A stretch of DNA of 64,000 bases. It comes from an uncultured Roseovarius sp. (GTDB lineage Bacteria; Pseudomonadota; Alphaproteobacteria; Rhodobacterales; Rhodobacteraceae). The first letter of the stretch is position 1; every line of letters begins with the position of its first letter. Where the stretch lies: contig CANMOU010000003.1 of NCBI GenBank assembly GCA_947499555.1, forward strand, positions 1-64,000. Reading direction: 5' to 3'. This document shows positions 1-10,816 of this stretch, in pieces. The notes beneath the pieces were generated by a model. It saw only the letters and a program-made list of their open reading frames with translations. It was not told the DNA's origin and ran no database searches. The position numbers were made by a program, and so were the translations under genes.

Positions 1-148
1 ACCATTCTGAGACAACGAGAAAGGATCAAACAAAAGACCATCGAAACGCGACGCTTGCTTCACCGCAAATCCGCCGCGCAATCAAACCAATCAGATGAGC
101 CAGACCCTCTCTTCGGTCAGGCAGCAGTCTATCCCAAAATCCCTGACG
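1..148. other. left edge, no confident gene
   Basis: On the + strand one frame is open from base 1 to a TGA at 214-216 (71 codons, no start inside the window). It would overlap the end of the DUF5681 gene by 68 bp, so it is either the tail of a truncated convergent gene or chance. On the minus strand a GTG at 63-61 opens a frame that runs off the left edge and could be the next gene of the leftward operon. Neither peptide was recognised. Confidence 0.25.
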
Positions 149-874
149 TCAAATACAGTACCCGCTTTTCTCTAGCAGCGAGTCAATTAGCCCAATCATC
201 TTTTTCGCGTGGGTGATGTCGCGGCAGATCATGTCCTGCATGCTCTCGTCCTCCTCAGTCTCCAAAAGCTTTTGGCATTCCTGCAATTCTTCTTGCCAGT
301 CGTCGCGACACTTCACCCAAAGGTCAAGATCGGCCTTGTCTTCCTTCGTCATAGGACCCTGTACCCAAGCCTCACCAGATTTGAAGTCGATCTTGATCTG
401 ATCAGGATGCGGCAGCGGATCAGGTAGATCGGTAATGCCCGCTCGCTCGCGGCGCTTGAGCTCGTCTTCCCAAACAATTTTGTAGTCTATTGCTGTTTTC
501 ACCCATTCGTCGGCTAGCTCTTTGCGCTGCCGCTCTGTCGTGGCCAGCATCTCGGAAAAGAGGCGCTGTGCTCGAAGGTCGCCCTTGGCCGCTTTGACGG
601 CAAGGGCACGGACAATAGCCTGGGCCATGGGGATGGAGACGTTGCGATCGCCGTCACGGACAGAGATATCGCGGTAAGCTTCTTCGAGAATAATGCTTTT
701 GAGGCGCTCTTCTTTGAGCTTCGGGCGTTTATTCTTCGATCCCTTGGGCCGCCCCTGAGGATTCCCCGACTTGCCGGGTTTGAAGCGGCTGTCGACCGGT
801 GGCTTGCCGTACCCGACACCGTAGTCTGAATCCGGGCGAACAGCCGGCAGCTTTGGTCTCTCATCCTCGCTCAT
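149..874 (-). CDS. DUF5681 domain protein, phage/island associated
   Basis: A 241-residue protein whose N-terminus carries the DUF5681 signature RFKPGKSGNPQGRPKGSKN at residues 30-48, followed by a Lys/Arg-rich stretch and a mostly charged, probably helical C-terminal half. The ATG at 874-872 overlaps the TGA of the upstream methyltransferase gene (ATGA), which indicates translational coupling; a longer in-frame start at 919 lies inside that gene and is less likely. In alphaproteobacterial prophages and islands, DUF5681 genes often sit between a ParB-methylase and a terminase; that is general knowledge. A terminase would lie left of this window. The molecular function of DUF5681 is unknown; the basic motif suggests nucleic-acid binding (inference). 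Confidence 0.8.
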   Translation of the reverse strand: MSEDERPKLPAVRPDSDYGVGYGKPPVDSRFKPGKSGNPQGRPKGSKNKRPKLKEERLKSIILEEAYRDISVRDGDRNVSIPMAQAIVRALAVKAAKGDLRAQRLFSEMLATTERQRKELADEWVKTAIDYKIVWEDELKRRERAGITDLPDPLPHPDQIKIDFKSGEAWVQGPMTKEDKADLDLWVKCRDDWQEELQECQKLLETEEDESMQDMICRDITHAKKMIGLIDSLLEKSGYCI

Positions 875-2175
875 ACCGCTGCCTTCAGCACTCGGTCGGT
901 GCCAGGTCCCCAACCACACGCCAGCCGTTCCGCGTCATCCTTCGAGAAGGCTTCCCACCGAGCGATGATCCGATCGCAATAAACCGGGTCAAGCTCGCAC
1001 AGATATCCACGTCGACCGGTCTTCTCAGCCGCGATAAGCGTCGAGCCAGAACCGCCAAAAATATCAAGGACGATGTCGCCGCGACCACTTACATCGCGAA
1101 TGGCATCGGCGATCATCTGAACTGGCTTGACGGTTGGATGGAGGCCCAGCTCCTCCATCCGGGACCCATGTCGACTGTTGATTCCGCGATATTCCCAGAC
1201 ATTTGTCCTGTAGCGTCCGTGCTGGCCAAGCTCGAACGTGTTAATGTGCGGCGCTCTGCCCTTCTTGAAGGCGAAGACAAGCTCGTGGCGGCTCCGGTAG
1301 AACGTGCCCATCCCCCCATTGTCTTTGGCCCAAACGATGAGGTTTTTCAGCTCATCATAGACAGCGCGACCAGCGTCGAGCATCTCACACATGTGACGCC
1401 AGTCTATACAGACAAAGTGGATTGACCCATCGACGGCATGATCGGACAGGTTTCGAAAGGCTCGTTCGAGAAAGTGCGTGAACTCCGCCTGCGTCATCTC
1501 GCCAGAGGCCATGGCAAATTCACGATGCTGCGTTTTGCCCCGGTTTCCGACATGCCCATCGATTGGCACATTGTAGGGCGGATCCGTGAAGATCATGCGT
1601 GCCTTTTGGCCAGCCATCAGAATGTCAATCATAGCCGGATCGAGCGCGTCCCCACACATGAGACGGTGGGGCCCCAATTGCCAGAGATCTCCTTCCCGGA
1701 CCCGTGAAGGAGCCTCGATGGGAAGCGCGTCATCATTTGGGTCGCCCGGCTCCTCAGGAGCTGATGACGACAACACACCGTCGATCTCCGGAATGGAGAA
1801 CCCGGTGATGCTGACGTCAAAGTCAAGATCGGCCGCAAACAACGCGCCAAGCTCGGTCGCCAAGAGGTCCTCGTCCCAACCAGCGTTGATCGCTAGCTTA
1901 TTGTCGGCCAATACGTAAGCACGCTTTTGGTCCTCGCTCATGTGGTCAAGCCGCAGGCAGGGCACTTCTGATAACCCAAGGAGCTTCGCCCCCTCCACCC
2001 GCCCGTGCCCGGCGAGGATAGTGCGATGCTCGTCGATCAGCACCGGGTTGGTGAAGCCAAAGGTCTCGATGCTGTCTGCGAGCTGGCGGACCTGTTTCTT
2101 CGAATGCGTCCGTGCGTTTCTCGCCCAGGGTTTGAGTTCGTGGATGGGGATATGTTCAACTTTGCTGCGGGCCAT
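871..2175 (-). CDS. ParB-like nuclease domain / site-specific DNA methyltransferase fusion
   Basis: A 434-residue protein. Residues about 5-95 match the ParB N-terminal fold, with AGHGRVEGA at 55-63. Residues about 160-420 form an amino-methyltransferase with DPPY at 198-201 (catalytic motif IV), HPTVKP at 346-351 and the SAM-binding FGGSGST at 373-379. The order DPPY before FxGxG is that of beta-class N6-adenine or N4-cytosine enzymes. No restriction endonuclease gene is adjacent, so it is probably an orphan phage-type methylase protecting element DNA (inference). The ATG at 2175-2173 has a GGGAGG site just upstream; the in-frame start at 2217 lacks one. It is divergent from the XRE-ImmA pair and coupled to the DUF5681 gene. 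Confidence 0.87.
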   Translation of the reverse strand: MARSKVEHIPIHELKPWARNARTHSKKQVRQLADSIETFGFTNPVLIDEHRTILAGHGRVEGAKLLGLSEVPCLRLDHMSEDQKRAYVLADNKLAINAGWDEDLLATELGALFAADLDFDVSITGFSIPEIDGVLSSSAPEEPGDPNDDALPIEAPSRVREGDLWQLGPHRLMCGDALDPAMIDILMAGQKARMIFTDPPYNVPIDGHVGNRGKTQHREFAMASGEMTQAEFTHFLERAFRNLSDHAVDGSIHFVCIDWRHMCEMLDAGRAVYDELKNLIVWAKDNGGMGTFYRSRHELVFAFKKGRAPHINTFELGQHGRYRTNVWEYRGINSRHGSRMEELGLHPTVKPVQMIADAIRDVSGRGDIVLDIFGGSGSTLIAAEKTGRRGYLCELDPVYCDRIIARWEAFSKDDAERLACGWGPGTDRVLKAAV

Positions 2176-2312
2176 TTTCGCCTCCCTTATCGTTCCCCTC
2201 CAACAGGCGAGCATCAACTTATCTTACCTACATGTTCGATGTATCAAACTTCTGGTCATTCGTCAAGTTCAGGCGTATGCTTCTGTTTGACCAATCAAAC
2301 GAGGGGAGTACG
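2176..2312. promoter_or_regulatory. divergent control region with dyad operator
   Basis: The 137 bp between the methylase gene and the XRE regulator. It contains a perfect inverted repeat GTTTGA-CCAA-TCAAAC at 2285-2300, a further TCAAAC half-site at 2244-2249, and a smaller dyad ACAT-N5-ATGT at 2230-2242. The placement fits autoregulation and divergent repression by the adjacent XRE protein, as in ImmR-type control of mobile elements. The promoter boxes themselves are not clear. Confidence 0.4.
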
Positions 2313-2642
2313 ATGCGGATTGGAGAACGCTTGTTCAGCCTTCGCCAGAAGAGCGGGCAGCCGCTGCAGGCCGTCGCAGATGCAGTCGGCATTTCGAAGG
2401 CTCATGTTTGGGAGCTGGAGAAGGGTCGGAGCAAAAACCCTTCATTCGAACTCGTGCAAAAGCTGGCGCACCACTATGGGGTGAGTATTGACGAGCTGAT
2501 CGGCAATGAGAATGAACCCGATGCGGTCTCTCTTCAGATTGCGCGCCTTCATCGTGGTTTTGAAGAACTATCCGAAGGCGACCGAACGGTGGTTGAGCAA
2601 ATGATAAAGTCCCTCAAAGCGCGCGCCGAGCAGCACGAGTAA
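2313..2642 (+). CDS. XRE-family HTH repressor
   Basis: A 109-residue protein with a Cro/C1-type helix-turn-helix over residues about 5-60, including AVADAVGISKAHVWELEKG. The C-terminal half is acidic and helical, ending in a likely dimerising segment. The ATG at 2313 follows GAGGGGAG, so the longer in-frame start at 2232 is not favoured. The next gene, an ImmA/IrrE peptidase, begins 3 bp after its stop. In such pairs the XRE protein represses element genes and is inactivated by the peptidase (known for ImmR/ImmA of ICEBs1). Here the divergent target would be the methylase-DUF5681 operon; this is inference. Confidence 0.88.
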   Translation: MRIGERLFSLRQKSGQPLQAVADAVGISKAHVWELEKGRSKNPSFELVQKLAHHYGVSIDELIGNENEPDAVSLQIARLHRGFEELSEGDRTVVEQMIKSLKARAEQHE

Positions 2643-2645
2643 CCA

Positions 2646-3491
2646 TTGCAACTTGATCGTATCGACCTAGCCGATATTCGCGATCCACGGCGAATTGCGC
2701 AAGCGATACATCGCCAACTCGGCCGTATTGAACCGCCTGTGCCCGTTATCAAGATCGCGCATGCGTTGGGGATTGTCGAGGTTAAGCAATCTCAGTTTGA
2801 CGGGTTCGAAGGCATGCTTCTGACAGACCGCGTAAGAAGCCAAGGAGCGATTGCAGCCAATACGACACACGGGGATGCGAGAGCTCGCTTCACAATCGCG
2901 CATGAACTCGGACATTTCCTGATGGAATGGCATCAGTTCACCGACCCCTCTGGTTTCACTTGCAGCCCTATGGACATGCGCGAAACACAAGAGGGTCGAC
3001 GAGAGCTGCGCCAGGAAGTGGAATCCAACCGGTTCGCCATTGATCTGCTGGCACCGCCGCACTTGGTGGACCCGAAGCTCGGCGACGAGCCAGATCTGAG
3101 AGACGCACAGCACCTCCGCGACCGTTTGCATATCAGCCTGGAGGCATCTACGCGCAGGATGGTCGATCGGCACCCGCAAGTTCTTGCTGCGGTGTGGTCA
3201 GCAGACCAGCGCATTCGCTACGCACACAGGCGCAAAGAATTTCCTTGGATCAAGTGGAATTCGAAGGACCCTGTGCCTGCGGATTCATTGACGTCCCGCG
3301 TAGCCAGGAACGGCAATCGTGGCTTCACAGATTGGACGCTGACTGACTCATTCGCTTGGACAGACGTCGTGGGCATCAAGCTTTGGGAACAGGTGCGCGT
3401 CGGATCGAACGGCCACGCTGTCACGCTCCTTTGGGTTGACCTTACGGATGAGTTTGACGAGTACGAACCTGTTTTAGCTCCGCGGGTCTGA
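2646..3491 (+). CDS. ImmA/IrrE family metallo-endopeptidase
   Basis: A 281-residue protein with the zinc-protease motif HELGH at residues 86-90 and a downstream Glu-containing helix (EVESNRFAIDLL) typical of the ImmA/IrrE (COG2856) family. Residues about 185-281 form an extra C-terminal region rich in Trp and Asp that I do not recognise. The start is a TTG at 2646, 3 bp after the XRE stop, with no strong ribosome-binding site, so translation is probably coupled. The expected role is to cleave the partner XRE repressor upon a stress or element-excision signal (family knowledge plus context). Confidence 0.87.
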   Translation: MQLDRIDLADIRDPRRIAQAIHRQLGRIEPPVPVIKIAHALGIVEVKQSQFDGFEGMLLTDRVRSQGAIAANTTHGDARARFTIAHELGHFLMEWHQFTDPSGFTCSPMDMRETQEGRRELRQEVESNRFAIDLLAPPHLVDPKLGDEPDLRDAQHLRDRLHISLEASTRRMVDRHPQVLAAVWSADQRIRYAHRRKEFPWIKWNSKDPVPADSLTSRVARNGNRGFTDWTLTDSFAWTDVVGIKLWEQVRVGSNGHAVTLLWVDLTDEFDEYEPVLAPRV

Positions 3492-3997
3492 CCGACCAGC
3501 AGGCTGACTGAAATGTTTCGCTGATCCCCGAAATTGGTTCCCTGTTTCCGTTCGTGAATTCCCTGCAGTCGCCGCCAGATTTCCCTGTTATCCAAAGAAC
3601 AGGGAATTCACTGATAAGGCTCTGATATTTCGTGCGAAAATGGGGCGAAATCACCATAATCCACCCGAAAACCCATCAAAACTGCCGATTTTCCCTGTAA
3701 ATTCCCTGTAAACCACCAAAACAGGGCGAGACTGGATAGCTCGAAACTGGCCGCTTCACCACTGAAATCAACGTTACAAATGACAGCGGATAGTTGCTTT
3801 GCGGCGGGTCTTTTTCCGTTTGAGGCCGCTGGTGGCAGCTTCAACTTCGCCGACGAACTCTACTTTTTGATGGTATCTGGTGGCGTTTCCAAGTCGCGGT
3901 TGACCGTAGCTGAAAACCACACCCTCCCCTCGTCGGCGGAAGACTCGGATCAGAATCCCGAATTCAATCGCCGACTGGTTTTGCAAGCCTGCTGATT
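3492..3997. other. 506-bp gene-free stretch at island boundary
   Basis: There is no convincing gene. The first half carries a TTCCCTGT repeat array (listed separately). The second half (about 3780-3997) has short open frames on both strands that look like mutual shadows. The stretch separates the phage-like XRE-ImmA/methylase module from the chromosomal oxyR-katG pair, so an integration junction or recombinase remnant may lie here. No attachment-site duplication can be identified from this window alone. Confidence 0.4.
3538..3726. repeat. TTCCCTG repeat array with nested hairpins
   Basis: TTCCCTG occurs at 3538-3544, 3559-3565, 3581-3587, 3691-3697 and 3702-3708, and inverted as CAGGGAA at 3600-3606, with a partial ACAGGG at 3721-3726. 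The inverted copy pairs in two ways: TGAATTCCCTG (3555-3565) with CAGGGAATTCA (3600-3610), 11 of 11, and TTCCCTGTT (3581-3589) with AACAGGGAA (3598-3606), 9 of 9 with an 8-nt loop. The two hairpins share one arm and are mutually exclusive. The function is unknown. Confidence 0.75.
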
Positions 3998-4942
3998 TCA
4001 AATAACCTGATTATCATGCGGAGAGGCATCAAATTTGGCGAGCTTGTCGCGCTTTGCCTGGCCAATCTGTCGGATTAAGGCGCCAAGCCCCATAAACTGA
4101 TTTTCCAGCGGGCTTGTCTTTCTCCAAACCATGCCAATGGTGCGTTTGGGCTTGTTTTGCGAAAACCGTGAGATTGTCACTGATGTGCCGTGCGTTTCAA
4201 GCGGCACCGCCATTTCTGGAATCAATGTTAGCCCAAGCCCGGCATCGACCATCTGGACGAGTGTTGCGAGCGAGGAGCCTTCCATCAAAAGACTTGGGTT
4301 GGATGGCATTATTTTGCAAAAGGACAGTGCCTGATCGCGAAAGCAATGGCCTTCTTCGAGCAACAAAAGCTTCATTTCCTGCAGGCGTTCCGGCGCAGGC
4401 ACTGGCTTAACCGCGTCAGCAGCAGACCGGACCAGAACGAATTCCTCGTCGAACAAAGCAAATTCGCGCAGGCTTGGTTCCGAAACCGGCAAAGCCGCGA
4501 TGACAAAGTCCAGACGCGAGCGTAAAAGGTCATCAAGAAGCGATTGTGTGACGGTCTCACGCGGGTAGAGGTCGAGCGCGGGGAGAGCCACCGACAACCG
4601 GCGAATGATTTCCGGAAGGAGATATGGTGCGACTGTTGGTATGATGCCCATCCGCAACTTGCCTTGTAGCGGACCATCGGGTTTGCGGGCCAACTCGGAC
4701 ATTTCCTCGACGTCCAACAGAACCTTGCGAGCGCGCTCGAGAAATTCCTCGCCCAGGGTAGTTAGCCGGATCTGCCGGGATGCCCGCTCAACCAGCGGCG
4801 CTCCAAGCATGGACTCTAACTCTTTGATCTGTGCCGAGAGGGCCGGTTGCGTAATTCCGCTCGCTTCAGCCGCGCGACCAAAGTGACCAAATCGAGCCAA
4901 AGCATCGAAGTACCTGAAATGCTTGAGTGTTAGGCTAACCAT
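3998..4942 (-). CDS. oxyR: OxyR, peroxide-sensing LysR regulator
   Basis: A 314-residue LysR-type regulator. The winged HTH is at residues about 1-60 (FGRAAEASGITQPALSAQIK) and the effector domain covers 90-300. The redox pair is recognisable as GHCFRDQALSFC with Cys200 and Cys209, matching the disulphide-forming Cys199/Cys208 of E. coli OxyR. It is transcribed divergently from katG, the classic arrangement in which oxidised OxyR activates the catalase-peroxidase gene. The ATG at 4942-4940 begins exactly where the LysR family normally starts. Confidence 0.95.
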   Translation of the reverse strand: MVSLTLKHFRYFDALARFGHFGRAAEASGITQPALSAQIKELESMLGAPLVERASRQIRLTTLGEEFLERARKVLLDVEEMSELARKPDGPLQGKLRMGIIPTVAPYLLPEIIRRLSVALPALDLYPRETVTQSLLDDLLRSRLDFVIAALPVSEPSLREFALFDEEFVLVRSAADAVKPVPAPERLQEMKLLLLEEGHCFRDQALSFCKIMPSNPSLLMEGSSLATLVQMVDAGLGLTLIPEMAVPLETHGTSVTISRFSQNKPKRTIGMVWRKTSPLENQFMGLGALIRQIGQAKRDKLAKFDASPHDNQVI

Positions 4943-7226
<2,284 letters not shown>

Positions 7227-7235
7227 GTCTCAATT

Positions 7236-7260
7236 CCCGGGTAGACTGGTTCTGCCCGGG
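7236..7260 (+). terminator. stem-loop after katG
   Basis: CCCGGG-T-AGA pairs with TCT-G-CCCGGG (one G.U pair) ten bases after the katG stop. No T-run follows, so it may be a weak terminator or an mRNA-stabilising structure. A second small hairpin, CAGATCG/CGATCTG, lies inside the last katG codons (7201-7217). Confidence 0.45.
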
Positions 7261-7438
7261 ATATCTTCCTCACTTCATTTCTCGATTTATCTCGACAGCG
7301 TTCCAGCGTTGCTGATTTATGCGAAACACAAGTGCTTTATAATCCAGTAACAATTGGATTTCTTAATGGACGTTCGCAGGGCGGGCCACATCTGTAGTCA
7401 AATGCGTTTTCGGACTCAGAATGTGAAGGGTTGCCGAT

Positions 7439-9256
7439 TTGTCTTTTATTGATCCACCGAGCCGGTCGTCTGTGGTTTCGCCGCGAGAGCGGTCACACGA
7501 TCTGCGTCTCGTTCAAAACGACGATTCCAAAGCGCGCGACATTCGCTTTCGGCGGGCACTTGTCCTTGTGGCCAATGTCATGACGGTGTTCCTTCTGTTC
7601 GCCGCAATGGCTACGTTCCTTTCATACGGCGGTCTGATCTGGATCGAATGGGCCATGCTCGCGGCCTATGCGCTCACTCTGCCTTGGCTTTCAATCGGAC
7701 TGTGGAATTCCGTGATCGGCCTCTGGCTGGACCGAAAATTCGGGAGTAACGCGGCCAAAATTGTGAACCCTGCATTGGGGCGGATATCCGGGGATGAGCC
7801 GATCAGTACCAGGATCGCCGTTGTGATGCCTTTGCGGAATGAAGACCCTGCGCCGTCTTTTCAGCGGTTGAGACGCCTTCAAGAAGAGCTGGCAGGAACC
7901 GCCTGGGCAAAGCAGTTTGATTTTCACGTCTTAAGCGACACTGATCATCCGGGTATTGCCTTGCGCGAAGAGGCCGGAGTTGCGCAGTGGCGTCGGAGCG
8001 ACCCACAAGCCACAATTCAGTATCATCGTCGCAGCCAAAACACCGGATATAAGGCTGGTAACATCGCTGAATTTCTAGATCGATCTGGCTCAGCTTACGA
8101 CTTTTTCCTGCCGCTCGACGCGGACAGCGTCATGGGGGCTGAAACAGTTTTGCGACTGGTGCGTGTGATGCAGGTGTCACCGGAAATTGGTATGCTGCAA
8201 AGCCTTGTGACTGGCTTGCCCTCCAAGACCTTCTTTACGCGGGCCTTCCAGTTTGGCATGCGCCATGGCATGCGGTCTTACACGCTCGGGTCTGCGTGGT
8301 GGCAGGCCGATTGCGGCCCGAATTGGGGACATAACGTTCTCATTCGCACGAAACCTTTCCATCAACATTGCATGCTGCCCAAACTTCCGGGGAAAGGCGC
8401 GCTTTCAGGAGATATCCTGAGCCATGACCAGCTTGAAGCGGCGCTGATGCGGCGCGCGGGCTTGGAAGTTCGGGTGCTGGCGGAAGAAAGCGACAGCCAC
8501 GAAGAGAACCCACCTAGCCTCGCAGATTTCATTCGGCGCGAGCTTCGCTGGTGCAATGGCAATATGCAATACATCCGGCTGCTCGGCCTTCCCGGGTTAG
8601 CAAAGTTGAGCCGTGTGCAGCTGTACCTTGCGATACAGATGTATGTTGCTGCTCCAGCTTGGATGCTTTTTGTGATCCTAGGGGCAAGCTTGGCGGCGGT
8701 GCCCCAGCAATTTGTTGGTGCGCCGCTTTCGTTTGGACTTGGTCTTTTCGCTACGCTGCTAATCCTGAACCTGATGCCCAAACTTATGGGAGTGGCTCAG
8801 ATACTCGCGGACAAAGATCGCGCCGCCGAATATGGCGGGCGCGTTTCGGTCTGCGTGAGCGGGCTTGTCGAAATTCTGGTTTCTATGTTGATGGCGCCCA
8901 TTGTCGCCTTTGGGCTAAGCATTTTTCTCGTCGGCTTATTATTCAACCGCCGCGTCGGTTGGAATGCACAGCAACGTGAGCGCGAGCGCCTAGAGTGGCA
9001 CGAAGCTGCAAGCGTTCTGTGGCCGCAAACTGTTTTCGGTCTTGCTTTGACCGCTTGGCTCGTGGTTCTGGTGCCTTGGGCGCTCATTTTTGCTGCACCC
9101 ATGCTCGTCGCATTGAGCTTTGCAATTCCAATCGCTGTCGTCACGACTTCGCCGAGGCTAAGCCGCTGGTCAGTCGCAAATGGCTTATTCGACATCCCGG
9201 AAGATCGCTTATCGAACGCTCAGGACGCGCTTCCTGCCAAGGCAGACATCGCGTGA
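7439..9256 (+). CDS. opgH: glucans biosynthesis glucosyltransferase H (OpgH/MdoH)
   Basis: A 605-residue membrane GT2 glycosyltransferase that polymerises UDP-glucose into osmoregulated periplasmic glucan. Two membrane segments lie at residues about 41-63 and 70-95. The cytoplasmic catalytic domain has SDTD (166-169), DADS (227-230), LSHD (327-330) and RELRW (367-371, the Q/RxxRW motif). Several C-terminal membrane helices lie from about 390 to 570. The start is TTG at 7439, with GAAGGG 8 bases upstream. The usual partner opgG is not adjacent, which is unusual compared with the enterobacterial opgGH operon. It ends 15 bp from the convergent RibD-like gene. Confidence 0.9.
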   Translation: MSFIDPPSRSSVVSPRERSHDLRLVQNDDSKARDIRFRRALVLVANVMTVFLLFAAMATFLSYGGLIWIEWAMLAAYALTLPWLSIGLWNSVIGLWLDRKFGSNAAKIVNPALGRISGDEPISTRIAVVMPLRNEDPAPSFQRLRRLQEELAGTAWAKQFDFHVLSDTDHPGIALREEAGVAQWRRSDPQATIQYHRRSQNTGYKAGNIAEFLDRSGSAYDFFLPLDADSVMGAETVLRLVRVMQVSPEIGMLQSLVTGLPSKTFFTRAFQFGMRHGMRSYTLGSAWWQADCGPNWGHNVLIRTKPFHQHCMLPKLPGKGALSGDILSHDQLEAALMRRAGLEVRVLAEESDSHEENPPSLADFIRRELRWCNGNMQYIRLLGLPGLAKLSRVQLYLAIQMYVAAPAWMLFVILGASLAAVPQQFVGAPLSFGLGLFATLLILNLMPKLMGVAQILADKDRAAEYGGRVSVCVSGLVEILVSMLMAPIVAFGLSIFLVGLLFNRRVGWNAQQRERERLEWHEAASVLWPQTVFGLALTAWLVVLVPWALIFAAPMLVALSFAIPIAVVTTSPRLSRWSVANGLFDIPEDRLSNAQDALPAKADIA

Positions 9257-9271
9257 GCGCTTGGTCGTGAC

Positions 9272-10048
9272 TTAGTCTTGCATCGTGCAATCAAGCATCA
9301 CATCAGAGCCGAGTGAGTAGGCGCGCATTTTTGGCCTTATCGCATGCGCCAGCAATTCGCTCGGATTTGAGAGCGTGATACTTTGAGGACCGTCTCCGAT
9401 GAGAAGAGGCGCTATTCCGAAATGAAGACGGTTCAAGAGGCCGTTTTCGAGGAACTTGGCAATGGTGATGCCGCCGCCTTCAACCAAAAGTGTCGAAAGA
9501 CCTTCGGGGCGCAGAGCCTTAGTGATTTCATGTGGGTCAATGACACCCTTTTTCAGAGGCAGCCGGATCACCGTAACGCCCTCCGGCCGAGGCCGGTCCA
9601 CGCTCTGAATCACGATGCGCCGTGTCCCATCGCTTGCAAAAAGCGGCGCGTCATCCGGCAGCCGGCCATTCGGGTCAATCACGATGCGCGCGGGGTTTTT
9701 CCCTTCGCAAAGTCTTACCGTAAGCCGGGAACTGTCATGCAGCGCTGTACGCACACCGATAATGACACCATCAACAAGCGCACGAATCCGGTGCAAATGC
9801 GCGAGCCCGTCTGGGCCAGAGACATCGCGCGCGTCACCAGTTACCGTCGCGACGCGCCCATCAAGTGATTGCCCAATTTGCGCCAGGGCAAATGGTCCCT
9901 GATCGCGGCGCGCCAAGGGTGAATAGAGATCAAGCGCTGCTTTTTCGCCAGAGGTCCAAGTGTTCCCGCAGGAACAAGATATGCGATTCCTCAAATGCAG
10001 CAGATGGTTCCAAGTTCTGTCGGTCATGTTTACTTGCATTTCACTCAT
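9272..10048 (-). CDS. RibD C-terminal (reductase) family protein
   Basis: A 258-residue protein matching the reductase half of RibD / dihydrofolate reductase-like fold: QSLDGRVA around residue 60-67, a GVRTALHDSSRLTVR segment near 98-112, LVEGG at 188-192 and APLLIGDG at 213-220. The deaminase domain of RibD (HAE and PCxxC motifs) is absent. The first 50 residues are atypical and contain Cys25 and Cys27. NAD(P)H-dependent reduction of a pyrimidine- or pterin-type ribityl/carbonyl group is the family reaction. The gene starts 3 bp after the methyltransferase stop and is the last gene of the leftward cluster with a PTPS-like protein, so a role in a dedicated pterin-like pathway rather than riboflavin synthesis is inferred. 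Start choice is uncertain (10048 or 10027). Confidence 0.8.
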   Translation of the reverse strand: MSEMQVNMTDRTWNHLLHLRNRISCSCGNTWTSGEKAALDLYSPLARRDQGPFALAQIGQSLDGRVATVTGDARDVSGPDGLAHLHRIRALVDGVIIGVRTALHDSSRLTVRLCEGKNPARIVIDPNGRLPDDAPLFASDGTRRIVIQSVDRPRPEGVTVIRLPLKKGVIDPHEITKALRPEGLSTLLVEGGGITIAKFLENGLLNRLHFGIAPLLIGDGPQSITLSNPSELLAHAIRPKMRAYSLGSDVMLDCTMQD

Positions 10049-10051
10049 CTC

Positions 10052-10816
10052 TTACGGCTTGCCGGTTGGTTTCGCCAACAGATCGACATGGCCAATCATA
10101 CAGGAGATTTCATGTGGGCTTTTGCGCCGGGCCTGCCACCAGTCAGTTGCACATTCTGCGCCTGCATCGTCTGCCGCCTGCGCAATCCCTTTGACGAGCT
10201 CCAAGACCATTTCTTCCATGCCATGGCTAAGCTGCCAGGGGCTTTGAGCGTTCTCAACGGCAAACCCTGCATCTTGCAGAACCTCAATGGTGCGGTTGGC
10301 TGCATCTGGTCCAAGCGCTGGGCCAAATCCCTTGTCGGTGTGTTGATGCCTGTTGAACATCGCCTTGATCTCTTCATCGGTTGGATCCGTGGGCGCCCAG
10401 CTCATTGTGCCGTCATAGGTCAATGCTGCATAAAACGGCACGTCCAATCGTGCGATTAACGCAATCAGCCAGGGCTCGGAAACCAGATCCAGCAATGCCG
10501 AGGCAGTCACCAGCGTCACACCTTCGAGCGGAAGATCTTCGATCTTGTTGAGATCCATCAGGTAAGTTTCAGCGGATAACCCAGTCTGTTCCGCTGCTCT
10601 CTTGAGCAGTCCTGAATCGCTATCGACGAGGCGCCAAACGGTATGCGGCGGCAACAAGCCGGACAGGGCCCGTGCGGTGGCGCCCGTGCCGCATCCAAGA
10701 TCGAGAATGATCGGATCCGGCCCAGCCAACAGCGCCGCTTGCTGCATCAGGTGTTTGTCGCGCGCTGCAAGATCGGCTGGCTCGCGTAGGGCCAACCAAT
10801 CGGCCGAGAAACTCAT
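10052..10816 (-). CDS. class I SAM-dependent methyltransferase
   Basis: A 254-residue protein with motif I LDLGCGTG at residues 38-45 and an acidic post-I Asp (LVDSDSG), i.e. a Rossmann methyltransferase. The substrate cannot be read from the sequence. Its ATG overlaps the stop of the PTPS-like gene (ATGA at 10816-10813), and the RibD-like gene starts 3 bp after its stop. The tight coupling on both sides argues that it modifies the product or intermediate of the same pathway. Confidence 0.85.
   Translation of the reverse strand: MSFSADWLALREPADLAARDKHLMQQAALLAGPDPIILDLGCGTGATARALSGLLPPHTVWRLVDSDSGLLKRAAEQTGLSAETYLMDLNKIEDLPLEGVTLVTASALLDLVSEPWLIALIARLDVPFYAALTYDGTMSWAPTDPTDEEIKAMFNRHQHTDKGFGPALGPDAANRTIEVLQDAGFAVENAQSPWQLSHGMEEMVLELVKGIAQAADDAGAECATDWWQARRKSPHEISCMIGHVDLLAKPTGKP

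Noticed and set aside
1-216. Plus-strand partial gene entering from the left
   Set aside because: Open frame of 71 codons, but it overlaps the end of the DUF5681 gene by 68 bp and the peptide resembles nothing known to me; left as uncertain.
3774-4001. Short frames on both strands in the gene-free stretch before oxyR
   Set aside because: They overlap each other, have no ribosome-binding sites and no recognised domains.
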